Part shown: positions 1 to 4,414 of the stretch, in pieces | How positions within the stretch are numbered: position 1 is the stretch's first letter | Layout of the letters: every line of letters begins with the position of its first letter | DNA from: Treponema sp. | GTDB lineage: Bacteria; Spirochaetota; Spirochaetia; Treponematales; Treponemataceae | Assembly (NCBI GenBank): GCA_016294105.1 | Contig: JAEDCN010000050.1 | Span: forward strand, 1-6,142 | DNA length: 6,142 nt | Direction: 5' to 3' | Notes under the pieces: model-generated | Told to the model about the DNA's origin: nothing | The model's database searches: none | Seen by the model: only the letters and a program-made list of their open reading frames with translations | Program-made: the position numbers and the translations under genes

Positions 1-59
1 TAAACCGCGTATTCTACGACTTAACATCAAAACCGCCGGGAACGATAGAGATGGAATAA
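1..59 (+). CDS. guaA: GMP synthase (glutamine-hydrolysing), 3' end only
   Basis: This is the C-terminal tail of GuaA, the cytosolic enzyme that aminates XMP to GMP with glutamine-derived ammonia in purine synthesis. The first complete codon is at base 3, and the frame reads NRVFYDLTSKPPGTIEME and stops at TAA 57-59. GuaA proteins characteristically end in a NRVxYDxxxKPPxTIEWE pattern (the E. coli enzyme ends similarly), so family assignment rests on about 18 residues that match well. Bases 1-2 fit the end of a Val codon, as expected. The gene starts outside the window. The odd point is Met in place of the usual penultimate Trp (GAG ATG GAA TAA), which suggests the last codons were swapped by integration of the neighbouring element. 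The family call is fairly sure; the cause of the substitution is inferred. Confidence 0.85.
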   Translation, partial: NRVFYDLTSKPPGTIEME

Positions 60-60
60 A
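42..60 (+). other. candidate attL junction at the guaA 3' end
   Basis: The 3' end of guaA is an established integration site for genomic islands and integrative or mobilizable elements. Here the guaA reading frame runs to its stop and is followed directly by element-type DNA (recombinase-like repeats, a terminator, a repressor, an integrase). The altered penultimate codon (ATG instead of TGG) places the crossover near GAGATGGAATAA. The matching direct repeat at the right end is outside the window, so the exact core cannot be fixed. Confidence 0.5.
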
Positions 61-117
61 TCGAGTTGCTTAAAAAAGCCAGTGTTTATGCGGGTTTCAG
101 CGATTTCGATTAGTCTT

Positions 118-167
118 TTGATAACAAATTGATAACAGTCATAGCAAGTGCCATTATTCTTGTTATC
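118..167. repeat. GATAACA box cluster, possible recombinase arm sites
   Basis: TTGATAACA occurs at 118-126 and again at 129-137, an 11-base period of about one helical turn. An inverted copy, TGTTATC, sits at 161-167. The cluster lies within about 110 bases of the presumed guaA junction and in no supported gene. Tyrosine integrases commonly use short direct repeats near the element ends as arm-type binding sites, so this is a reasonable but unproven reading. It could also be chance in AT-rich DNA. Confidence 0.35.
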
Positions 168-256
168 CAGTGGTTTATGGGTAACGGAACAATTAACAGG
201 TGGCTTGCAGACTAAAGTTCGGAGCTTGGCTCTGAACAAATTCCATATTATAAACT

Positions 257-299
257 AAGCCCTTAGCTGTGGTTAATAACCATAGTTAAGGGCTTTTTT
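257..299 (+). terminator. strong intrinsic terminator downstream of guaA
   Basis: An 18-bp stem (257-274 with 278-295) closes on a three-base AAT loop, with every position paired and only two G-T wobbles. Six T residues (294-299) follow on the + strand, so it terminates rightward transcription. Its likely role is to end guaA transcripts now that integration has displaced the native downstream DNA, and to shield the element from read-through. A smaller hairpin (217-224 with 230-237, one G-T wobble) lies just upstream and has no T-run. On the minus strand the U-tract is poorer, so it would be a weaker stop for the repressor gene. Confidence 0.85.
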
Positions 300-310
300 G
301 TCGTTGCCAA

Positions 311-352
311 AGCATCTGTAGGGAGCTGCCAGTGGCAGGTCCTGTAGGTGCT
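311..352 (-). terminator. hairpin at the end of the repressor gene, weak terminator candidate
   Basis: Bases 311-323 pair with 340-352 (13 positions, several G-T wobbles), and after a small bulge CTGCC pairs with GGCAG around an AGT loop. The stem touches the stop codon of the leftward repressor gene. On the minus strand only a short T-run follows, so termination would be inefficient; the stem at 257-295 is next in line as a backup. Protection of the mRNA 3' end is an alternative role. Confidence 0.4.
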
Positions 353-882
353 TATTTATCTTTCAAGTGGTCTTTGAATGCTTCCACGAGAGCGTCACTT
401 AATTCCTGTGATGGAACTTTTGCCCAACGCTGTGTGGTGTCGAACTCTGGATAATGGTAACGCCAGTTATCGTATTCTTCTCTGTTGATTTCTTCGGAAG
501 ATAGCTTGTCTGCCTGTTCTTTCCAAGCATACAGCATTTTGAGGAGTTCATATGCTTCTCTGCCTTTGTCCTTGTTGACCTTTAAGCATACCTCTCCGTC
601 TGCTTCACTGACAGTAAGACCGTAAATATCTTCAAGGGTAAACAGAGTGTGCATAAGACCGATATAGCTGTCTATGTCAGGAACATCAAGAGCCTGTGGA
701 GAAACATCAAGCACCTGTGCCAATGCATTTGTAAGGTCTGCTTTCGGTTTGCGTGTACCAGTTTCGTACTGTGCCAAACGCACATCAGCACTCTTTTCTG
801 GAAAACCGATTGCTGTACCGAGATACTTTTGTGTCATACCACGCATTAGTCTGAAAAAATGTATTCTTTCGCTGATAGCCAT
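352..882 (-). CDS. XRE-family transcriptional repressor, probable element immunity/control protein
   Basis: This 176-residue protein has an N-terminal Cro/C1-type helix-turn-helix at about residues 5-62, including MTQKYLGTAIGF, then LAQYETGTRKPKADLTNALA, ending VLDVSPQAL. A short insert (PEKSADVR) lies between the second helix and the recognition helix. The rest (about 65-176) is acidic and Trp/Tyr-rich with no recognised domain, and presumably handles dimerisation or sensing. No ImmA-type HExxH peptidase motif or RecA-cleavable LexA-type catalytic domain is seen. The ATG at 880-882 is preceded on the minus strand by AAAAGGAG with a 9-base gap, which supports the start. It is transcribed away from the integrase operon and sits beside repeated ATGTTTAGT boxes that overlap both promoters, so autoregulation and repression of the rightward operon are the natural inference. 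HTH identity is sure; its targets are inferred. Confidence 0.9.
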   Translation of the reverse strand: MAISERIHFFRLMRGMTQKYLGTAIGFPEKSADVRLAQYETGTRKPKADLTNALAQVLDVSPQALDVPDIDSYIGLMHTLFTLEDIYGLTVSEADGEVCLKVNKDKGREAYELLKMLYAWKEQADKLSSEEINREEYDNWRYHYPEFDTTQRWAKVPSQELSDALVEAFKDHLKDK

Positions 883-914
883 AATGATACGCTCCTTTTA
901 TATTTAGTGAAATA

Positions 915-944
915 AGTATAGCAGAAATGTTTAGTGGAAGTCAA
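915..944 (-). promoter_or_regulatory. promoter of the XRE repressor gene
   Basis: On the minus strand a -35 TTGACT (939-944) and a -10 TATACT (915-920) are separated by 18 bases. TGC directly before the -10 makes it an extended -10. Transcription would begin near 908 and give a leader of roughly 25 bases before the ATG at 882. An ATGTTTAGT-like box lies inside the spacer. Confidence 0.75.
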
Positions 945-987
945 GAAAAACCGAAACAAAAATGTTTAATATTTTCTTTGCAACCAC

Positions 988-1016
988 TTGACAATAGCAA
1001 ATATGTTTAGTAAAAT
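988..1016 (+). promoter_or_regulatory. rightward promoter of the xis-int-mob-rep operon
   Basis: A consensus -35 TTGACA (988-993), a 17-base spacer and a -10 TAAAAT (1011-1016) make a near-ideal sigma-A promoter. The spacer ends in ATGTTTAG, so a bound repressor would block RNA polymerase. It diverges from the repressor promoter with about 44 bases between the two -35 boxes. Transcription would start near 1023, about 300 bases before the first supported gene. Confidence 0.8.
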
Positions 1017-1022
1017 AAATTA

Positions 1023-1330
1023 CGAATTAAACAAATATGCTTAATGCGACAACTGAATGACCGTCCGAAAAGCCAAACCGCCAAGACCTCGTCGGAGCAA
1101 GTTCCGTATCGTTCGCTTGTGTGCAAGCACAAAAGCTCATTCGCTGCACTGCTCCTCCTCTTCCCCAAAAGTCTCCGACTTTTCGGGAACCCCTATACGA
1201 GCGAGCGCCTGATGTACTGCGGTGCATTGGGACAGCACAGCGCCTGCCGACAAGCAGGAGTGCCTGTTGGAACTTTAACACGGAGAAAGCGGCAAGCAAA
1301 AAATTATTTTAAGAAAGGAAGAAAAAGGAT
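1023..1330 (+). promoter_or_regulatory. long structured leader, no supported gene
   Basis: The stretch between the rightward promoter and the HTH gene is visibly richer in G+C than its surroundings and holds several possible stems. Examples are GCTTG/CAAGC (1115-1128), CCAAAAGTC with GACTTTTCGG (around 1165-1186), CCTGC/GCAGG (1243-1258), and a longer pairing of CCGAAAAG (1065-1072) with CTTTTCGG (1179-1186) that competes with the second. AGCGCCTG is repeated directly at 1204-1211 and near 1239-1246. An open frame from ATG 1044 has no ribosome binding site and runs out of frame into the next gene, so I do not call it. The role could be an attenuating leader or a DNA structural site; neither is shown. 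Confidence 0.4.
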
Positions 1331-1519
1331 ATGGAAAACAGATTTATCCGAGCCGAAGATGTGGCTCAGGAACTAAACGTATCAAAACCTTATGCATATA
1401 AACTCATCAGACAATTAAATGAGGAATTGAAAGCAAAGGGCTTTATTACGATTGCAGGGCGTGTAAATCGCCAGTATTTTTACGAAAGGCTCTACGGAGC
1501 AGGAAAGGGGGAAATGTAA
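1331..1519 (+). CDS. small helix-turn-helix protein, excisionase-like
   Basis: This 62-residue basic protein starts MENRFIRAEDVAQELNVSKPYAYKLIRQLNEEL. The segment at about residues 6-30 is a compact helix-turn-helix of the MerR/excisionase sort (AEDVAQELNVSKPYAYKLI), followed by a short basic tail with GRVNRQYFYERLYG that resembles a wing. Recombination directionality factors of tyrosine-integrase elements are this size and often sit directly before int, as here: its TAA abuts the integrase ATG with no gap. AAAGGAAG at 1314-1321 gives a good start, 9 bases before the ATG. By position it would bend DNA at the att sites to favour excision, and could also act as a local regulator. The fold is fairly sure; the Xis role is inferred from context. 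Confidence 0.75.
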   Translation: MENRFIRAEDVAQELNVSKPYAYKLIRQLNEELKAKGFITIAGRVNRQYFYERLYGAGKGEM

Positions 1520-2611
1520 ATGCCGGTATTTAAGAATGAAGATAACGGTACTTGGTATGTGATGGCAAGGTATGTGAACTGGAAAGGGGAACGCAAGCAG
1601 AAATGCAAGCGTGGCTTTGCTACCAAACGAGAAGCACAGGAATGGGAAAGAATGTTCAAATTGCAGACTTCTTCAGACCTTGATATGAGTTTTGAAGCCT
1701 TTACGGAGCTTTATATCAATGATGTGAAGAACCGTTTGAAGGAAAACACGTGGCTTACCAAAGAGCATATCATACGCACAAAGATACTTCCGTATTTCGG
1801 GAAACTGAAAATCAGCGAGATTTCCACAAAGGAGATTATTACTTGGCAGAATGAAATGCTTGCCTATCGTGATGAGAAGAAAAAGCCTTATTCACAGACG
1901 TATCTGAAAACGCTGCACAATCAGTTGTCCGCCATTTTCAATCACGCTGTCCGCTACTATGAACTGCGTTCCAATCCTGCGGCAAAGGTGGGAAATATGG
2001 GACGTGAGGAACACAAGGAAATGCTGTTCTGGACAAAGGAAGAATACAAGAAATTCTCTTTTGAGATGATGGACAAGCCTGTTTCCTTTTATGCGTTTGA
2101 AATGCTTTACTGGTGCGGTATCCGAGAGGGCGAGCTGTTAGCTTTGACTCCGGCAGATTTCAACTTTGATAAGGAAACAGTCACAATCAATAAATCCTAT
2201 CAGCGTTTGAAAGGGCAGGATGTGATTACTTCTCCGAAAACGAAAAAGAGCAACCGCACGATTAAAATGCCGAAGTTTCTGTGTGAGGAAATGAAAGAAT
2301 ATCTCGGTATGCTTTACGGATTGAAGAAGAAAGACCGTATCTTTACGGTGACGAAAAGCTATCTTCATCACGAGATGGACAGAGGGGCAAAGGCGGCAGG
2401 CGTGAAGCGTATCCGCATTCACGATCTCCGTCACAGCCACATTTCACTCTTGATTGATATGGGCTTTTCTGCGGTGGCGATTGCTGACCGAGTTGGTCAC
2501 GAAAGTATTGATATTACTTATCAGTACGCACACCTCTTTCCGTCAAAGCAGATTGAGATGGCAGAAAAATTAGATGATTTAGGGAAAGGAGATTTTGAAA
2601 ATGTCAGCTAA
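1520..2611 (+). CDS. int: tyrosine-type site-specific integrase
   Basis: This 363-residue recombinase catalyses integration and excision of the element by strand exchange through a covalent 3'-phosphotyrosine. An N-terminal arm-binding region (about 1-50, GTWYVMARYVNWKGERKQKCKRGF then TKREAQEWE) precedes a SAM-like core-binding domain (about 56-155) and the catalytic domain (about 168-345). Visible catalytic residues are Arg202 (GIREGELL), probably Lys240 (TSPKTKKS), His301 and Arg304 (HDLRHSH), His327 (GHESI) and the nucleophile Tyr336 (TYQYAHLF). All are present and the length is normal, so the enzyme should be active. The start follows AGGGGG at 1506-1511 by 8 bases. It is expressed with the HTH gene upstream, and its last 11 bases overlap the next gene. 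The guaA 3' end at the left edge is its likely target; this is inferred from synteny. Confidence 0.95.
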   Translation: MPVFKNEDNGTWYVMARYVNWKGERKQKCKRGFATKREAQEWERMFKLQTSSDLDMSFEAFTELYINDVKNRLKENTWLTKEHIIRTKILPYFGKLKISEISTKEIITWQNEMLAYRDEKKKPYSQTYLKTLHNQLSAIFNHAVRYYELRSNPAAKVGNMGREEHKEMLFWTKEEYKKFSFEMMDKPVSFYAFEMLYWCGIREGELLALTPADFNFDKETVTINKSYQRLKGQDVITSPKTKKSNRTIKMPKFLCEEMKEYLGMLYGLKKKDRIFTVTKSYLHHEMDRGAKAAGVKRIRIHDLRHSHISLLIDMGFSAVAIADRVGHESIDITYQYAHLFPSKQIEMAEKLDDLGKGDFENVS

Positions 2612-2936
2612 GAACAGAGATAACAAAAATCGTTGGAGGAATATCACAGTAGGGTTTCGAGTATCGCCCGAAGAAAACGAACTCATTAACAGAGCTGTAG
2701 CTCTATCAGGATTGCCAAAACAGGAGTATTGTTACCGCCGTTGCTTAAATCAGGATGTGGTGGTACAGGGCAATCCGAGAGTGTATAAGGCGTTGAAAAC
2801 GGAATTTGCCACAGTCCTTGCGGAACTGAAAAGGATTGAAGCAGGAAAAGGTGTGGATGATGAACTGCTGAGTGTAATAGAACTGATTTCCATTATTCTC
2901 GGCGGTTTGAAAGGAGAGGATGCGAATGGAGAATAA
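2601..2936 (+). CDS. MobC-like mobilization accessory protein (ribbon-helix-helix)
   Basis: This 111-residue protein starts MSAKNRDNKNRWRNITVGFRVSPEENELINRAVALSGLP. The strand-forming ITVGFRVSPEE segment followed by two helices (about residues 14-45) is the typical ribbon-helix-helix pattern of MobC/relaxosome proteins, which bind oriT and help the relaxase open the nick region. The C-terminal half is helical with no known motif. I chose ATG 2601 because AAAGGAG (2585-2591) lies 9 bases upstream; the TTG two codons earlier is badly spaced. The gene starts 11 bases inside int and ends 11 bases inside the ATPase gene, so the three are probably translationally coupled. An alternative is a plasmid-type partition or regulator RHH protein, but the presence of a relaxase gene favours mobilization. 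Confidence 0.75.
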   Translation: MSAKNRDNKNRWRNITVGFRVSPEENELINRAVALSGLPKQEYCYRRCLNQDVVVQGNPRVYKALKTEFATVLAELKRIEAGKGVDDELLSVIELISIILGGLKGEDANGE

Positions 2937-4080
2937 AAAAGAAATGACTATTCCAAATGTATCTGCGGCAACAGATGCGGAACAGTCACTTTCCAAATGT
3001 ACTGACAATAGTATAGTCAATCAGGATACGGATTTCAAGGGGTACGAGCAATCTTTTGAAGAAATGCAAAGGGAAATACTCAGACAGTTAGACCCTTCCT
3101 ATCTGAAAACAGTATCAATGACAACGCTGTATGATACGGTGTTTGAGGTTCAGACACCACTTATCGACGGTCTGCTCCAAAGGGGAACTTACCTTTTCGT
3201 AGGTTCCCCGAAAGTGGGAAAGAGCTTTATGATGGCACAGCTTGCCTATCATATCAGCACAGGCACACCGCTTTGGGAGTATAAGGTGCGTAAGGCAACG
3301 GTGCTTTATTTTGCCCTTGAAGATGATTACCCACGTTTGCAGAAGCGATTGTTTCAGATGTTCGGTGCAAAGGAGACAGGCAATCTGTATTTCGCAACGG
3401 AATGTAAAACGGTCAATGGCGGACTGGAAGAACAGATAAGAGGGTTTATGAGGGAACACCCAGACACAGGCTTGATTATCATAGACACCTTAAAGCGTGT
3501 GCGTGAAGCAGGCGGAGCAGATTACAGCTACGCAAGTGATTATGATGTTGTGGCAAGGCTGAAAGCGTTGGCAGACAGTTACAAGGTTTCAATGCTTATT
3601 GTTCATCATACACGCAAACAAAAATCGGAAGATATATTCGATATGATTTCAGGCACGAATGGTCTGATGGGTGCGGCAGACGGTGCATTTGTTCTCAGTA
3701 AGGACAAGCGTACTTCCAACAATGCCACACTTGATGTTGCTGGCAGAGACCAGCAGGATATGAAAATCCATCTTGTAAGGGACAGCGAGCGATTGGTGTG
3801 GAACTTTGCAAAATCGGAAACGGAGATGTGGAAAGAACCGCCCGAACCTCTGCTTGAGAAGATAGCGGATACGCTCTTTTCGGAAAGTGACAGATGGGAA
3901 GGAACTGCTTCGGAACTTTGCGAAAGGCTTGCGGTGGATATAAAGCCGAATGTACTTTCTTTAAGGCTCAGTATCAACGCAAGCAGGCTGTTTCGTGATT
4001 ACGGTATCCGTTATCAGAACAGCCGCACACACGACGGAAGAAAGGTTTCACTTTGGAAAGAAACCGAGCAGACGGCGTGA
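2926..4080 (+). CDS. RepA-like RecA-fold ATPase/helicase, probable replication protein
   Basis: This 384-residue protein belongs to the AAA_25/RepA-like group of hexameric RecA-fold ATPases, related to the RSF1010 RepA helicase. The N-terminal 45 residues are polar and probably disordered. The ATPase core (about 75-260) shows a Walker A motif GSPKVGKS (93-100), the acidic LEDD (131-134), a Walker B motif LIIIDT (183-188), the VHHTRK motif (226-231) and GTNGLMGAAD (243-252). Residues from about 305 on (LLEKIADTLFSES, LCERLAVDIKPNVLSLRL, then GRKVSLWK) look like a winged-helix DNA-binding domain. ATG 2926 is preferred because AAGGAG (2911-2916) is 9 bases upstream; the ATG at 2920 is only 3 bases away. 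It overlaps the MobC-like gene by 11 bases and is followed at once by a long inverted repeat that may be its binding site. Replication of the excised circle is the inferred role. Confidence 0.85.
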   Translation: MENKKEMTIPNVSAATDAEQSLSKCTDNSIVNQDTDFKGYEQSFEEMQREILRQLDPSYLKTVSMTTLYDTVFEVQTPLIDGLLQRGTYLFVGSPKVGKSFMMAQLAYHISTGTPLWEYKVRKATVLYFALEDDYPRLQKRLFQMFGAKETGNLYFATECKTVNGGLEEQIRGFMREHPDTGLIIIDTLKRVREAGGADYSYASDYDVVARLKALADSYKVSMLIVHHTRKQKSEDIFDMISGTNGLMGAADGAFVLSKDKRTSNNATLDVAGRDQQDMKIHLVRDSERLVWNFAKSETEMWKEPPEPLLEKIADTLFSESDRWEGTASELCERLAVDIKPNVLSLRLSINASRLFRDYGIRYQNSRTHDGRKVSLWKETEQTA

Positions 4081-4084
4081 CAAA

Positions 4085-4161
4085 CGGTGTCAAAGGTGTC
4101 AATGTTTTTGAGAGCAGCACGCTGTGAAAAACATTGTCACCATCGTCACACTTTGACACCG
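4085..4161. repeat. long imperfect inverted repeat after the ATPase gene
   Basis: CGGTGTCAAAG (4085-4095) is perfectly complementary to 4151-4161. Directly inside it, 4096-4109 pairs with 4127-4140 with one T-T mismatch, and the tip holds CAGC/GCTG. A ten-base bulge (4141-4150) interrupts the right arm. The motif GGTGTCAA appears twice on the left, and its complement recurs on the right, so it also looks like a set of protein-binding boxes. Possible roles are a replication origin site for the ATPase, an operator, or part of oriT. It has no T-run and is not a classical terminator. Confidence 0.7.
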
Positions 4162-4182
4162 GATAAAGTTTAGGGGAGTGTG
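4150..4182 (+). other. candidate oriT nick region for the MobV relaxase
   Basis: A short inverted repeat ACTTT (4150-4154) / AAAGT (4165-4169) is followed eight bases on by AGTGTG (4177-4182). The pMV158 origin of transfer, the model for MobV relaxases, has an ACTTTAT/ATAAAGT hairpin followed closely by AGTGTG, with the nick after that G. The resemblance in order and sequence, and the position upstream of a MobV gene, support a nic site after about 4182. The stem is short and overlaps the longer repeat at 4085-4161, so the call is tentative. Confidence 0.4.
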
Positions 4183-4185
4183 CAG

Positions 4186-4264
4186 AGAGTGCCTTTTCAA
4201 AGGCGGCTCTTTGGTCTCGCCTGCTGGCTCGGTCGGTTCGCAGGCGTGTGTGCCACCGGCACAC
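4186..4264 (+). repeat. three consecutive hairpins in the mob upstream region
   Basis: Three hairpins follow one another: AGAGTGCCTTT (4186-4196) with 4199-4210, containing one bulged G; CGCCTGC (4218-4224) with GCAGGCG (4240-4246); and GTGTGCC (4248-4254) with GGCACAC (4258-4264) around an ACC loop. They lie between the candidate nick site and the relaxase gene, in DNA that is richer in G+C than the neighbouring genes. Such arrays suit an origin of transfer, a single-strand origin or a structured mRNA leader. No supported coding frame explains them. Confidence 0.6.
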
Positions 4265-4290
4265 GCTCACCCCTCGGAGAGCCTTCGGAG

Positions 4291-4354
4291 AACGCAAAAC
4301 CTGTTTACAGGTCGCATTTTTGATGGGTGTACCCGTCAAAAGTGCTTTTGCGTT
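4291..4354 (+). repeat. three-way-junction fold upstream of the relaxase gene
   Basis: An outer 9-bp helix, AACGCAAAA (4291-4299) with TTTTGCGTT (4346-4354), encloses two perfect inner hairpins: ACCTGT/ACAGGT (4299-4304 with 4307-4312, sharing one base with the outer helix) and a 15-bp stem, 4314-4328 with 4331-4345, around a GT loop. Almost no base is left unpaired. The 15-bp stem followed by CTTTTG also resembles an intrinsic terminator whose T-run is captured by the outer helix, so it may switch between two states. DNA cruciform and RNA leader are both possible. Confidence 0.65.
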
Positions 4355-4372
4355 ACTTTTGACAAAAGTAAC
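4352..4372 (+). repeat. 10-bp perfect hairpin before the relaxase gene
   Basis: GTTACTTTTG (4352-4361) and CAAAAGTAAC (4363-4372) pair perfectly around a single A, so in practice the loop would open to three or more bases. It shares GTT with the outer helix of the preceding fold, so the two compete. It contains TTGACA (4359-4364), which could serve as a -35 for the relaxase gene, but no good -10 follows at the proper distance. It may be a relaxase or MobC binding site. Confidence 0.6.
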
Positions 4373-4414
4373 AAAACCTGAGAATGTTGAAATTTACAGA
4401 TGGGAGATGAAAAA

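Larger units (their letters stand above)
900..1045. promoter_or_regulatory. five-copy operator array (ATGTTTAGT-like boxes)
   Basis: Five same-orientation nonamers occur at 900-908 (ATATTTAGT), 927-935 (ATGTTTAGT), 962-970 (ATGTTTAAT), 1003-1011 (ATGTTTAGT) and 1037-1045 (ATGCTTAAT). Start-to-start spacings are 27, 35, 41 and 34 bases. The second lies in the spacer of the leftward promoter; the fourth fills the end of the spacer and the first base of the -10 of the rightward promoter. This arrangement suits a repressor controlling both directions, and the adjacent XRE protein is the obvious candidate. The boxes show no clear dyad symmetry, unusual for this family. Confidence 0.65.

Noticed and set aside
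129..215. Short hydrophobic frame on the + strand (LITVIASAIILVIQWFMG...), a possible membrane microprotein
   Set aside because: No ATG in frame, the only start is TTG with no ribosome binding site, and the frame is closed just upstream at 111-113.
27..239. Minus-strand open frame of 70 codons
   Set aside because: It needs a TTG start with no ribosome binding site, overlaps the guaA end and the repeat region, and resembles no protein family known to me.
649..907. Plus-strand frames opposite the repressor gene
   Set aside because: Both lie antisense to a well-supported gene and have no ribosome binding site or recognisable content.
1027..1376. Frames of 63 to 110 codons on both strands in the leader region
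   Set aside because: The ATG at 1044 has no ribosome binding site and its frame runs into the HTH gene out of frame. The others are low-complexity products of the G+C-rich leader. The stretch is better explained as structured non-coding DNA or RNA.
3974..4339. Minus-strand frame of 121 codons
   Set aside because: It spans the end of the ATPase gene and the inverted repeats, and is a shadow with no start signal.
4359..4388. Separate promoter for mob with TTGACA at 4359-4364
   Set aside because: The -35 is perfect, but bases at 17-18 spacing (GAATGT or AATGTT) are poor -10 matches. It remains possible but is not supported enough to list.
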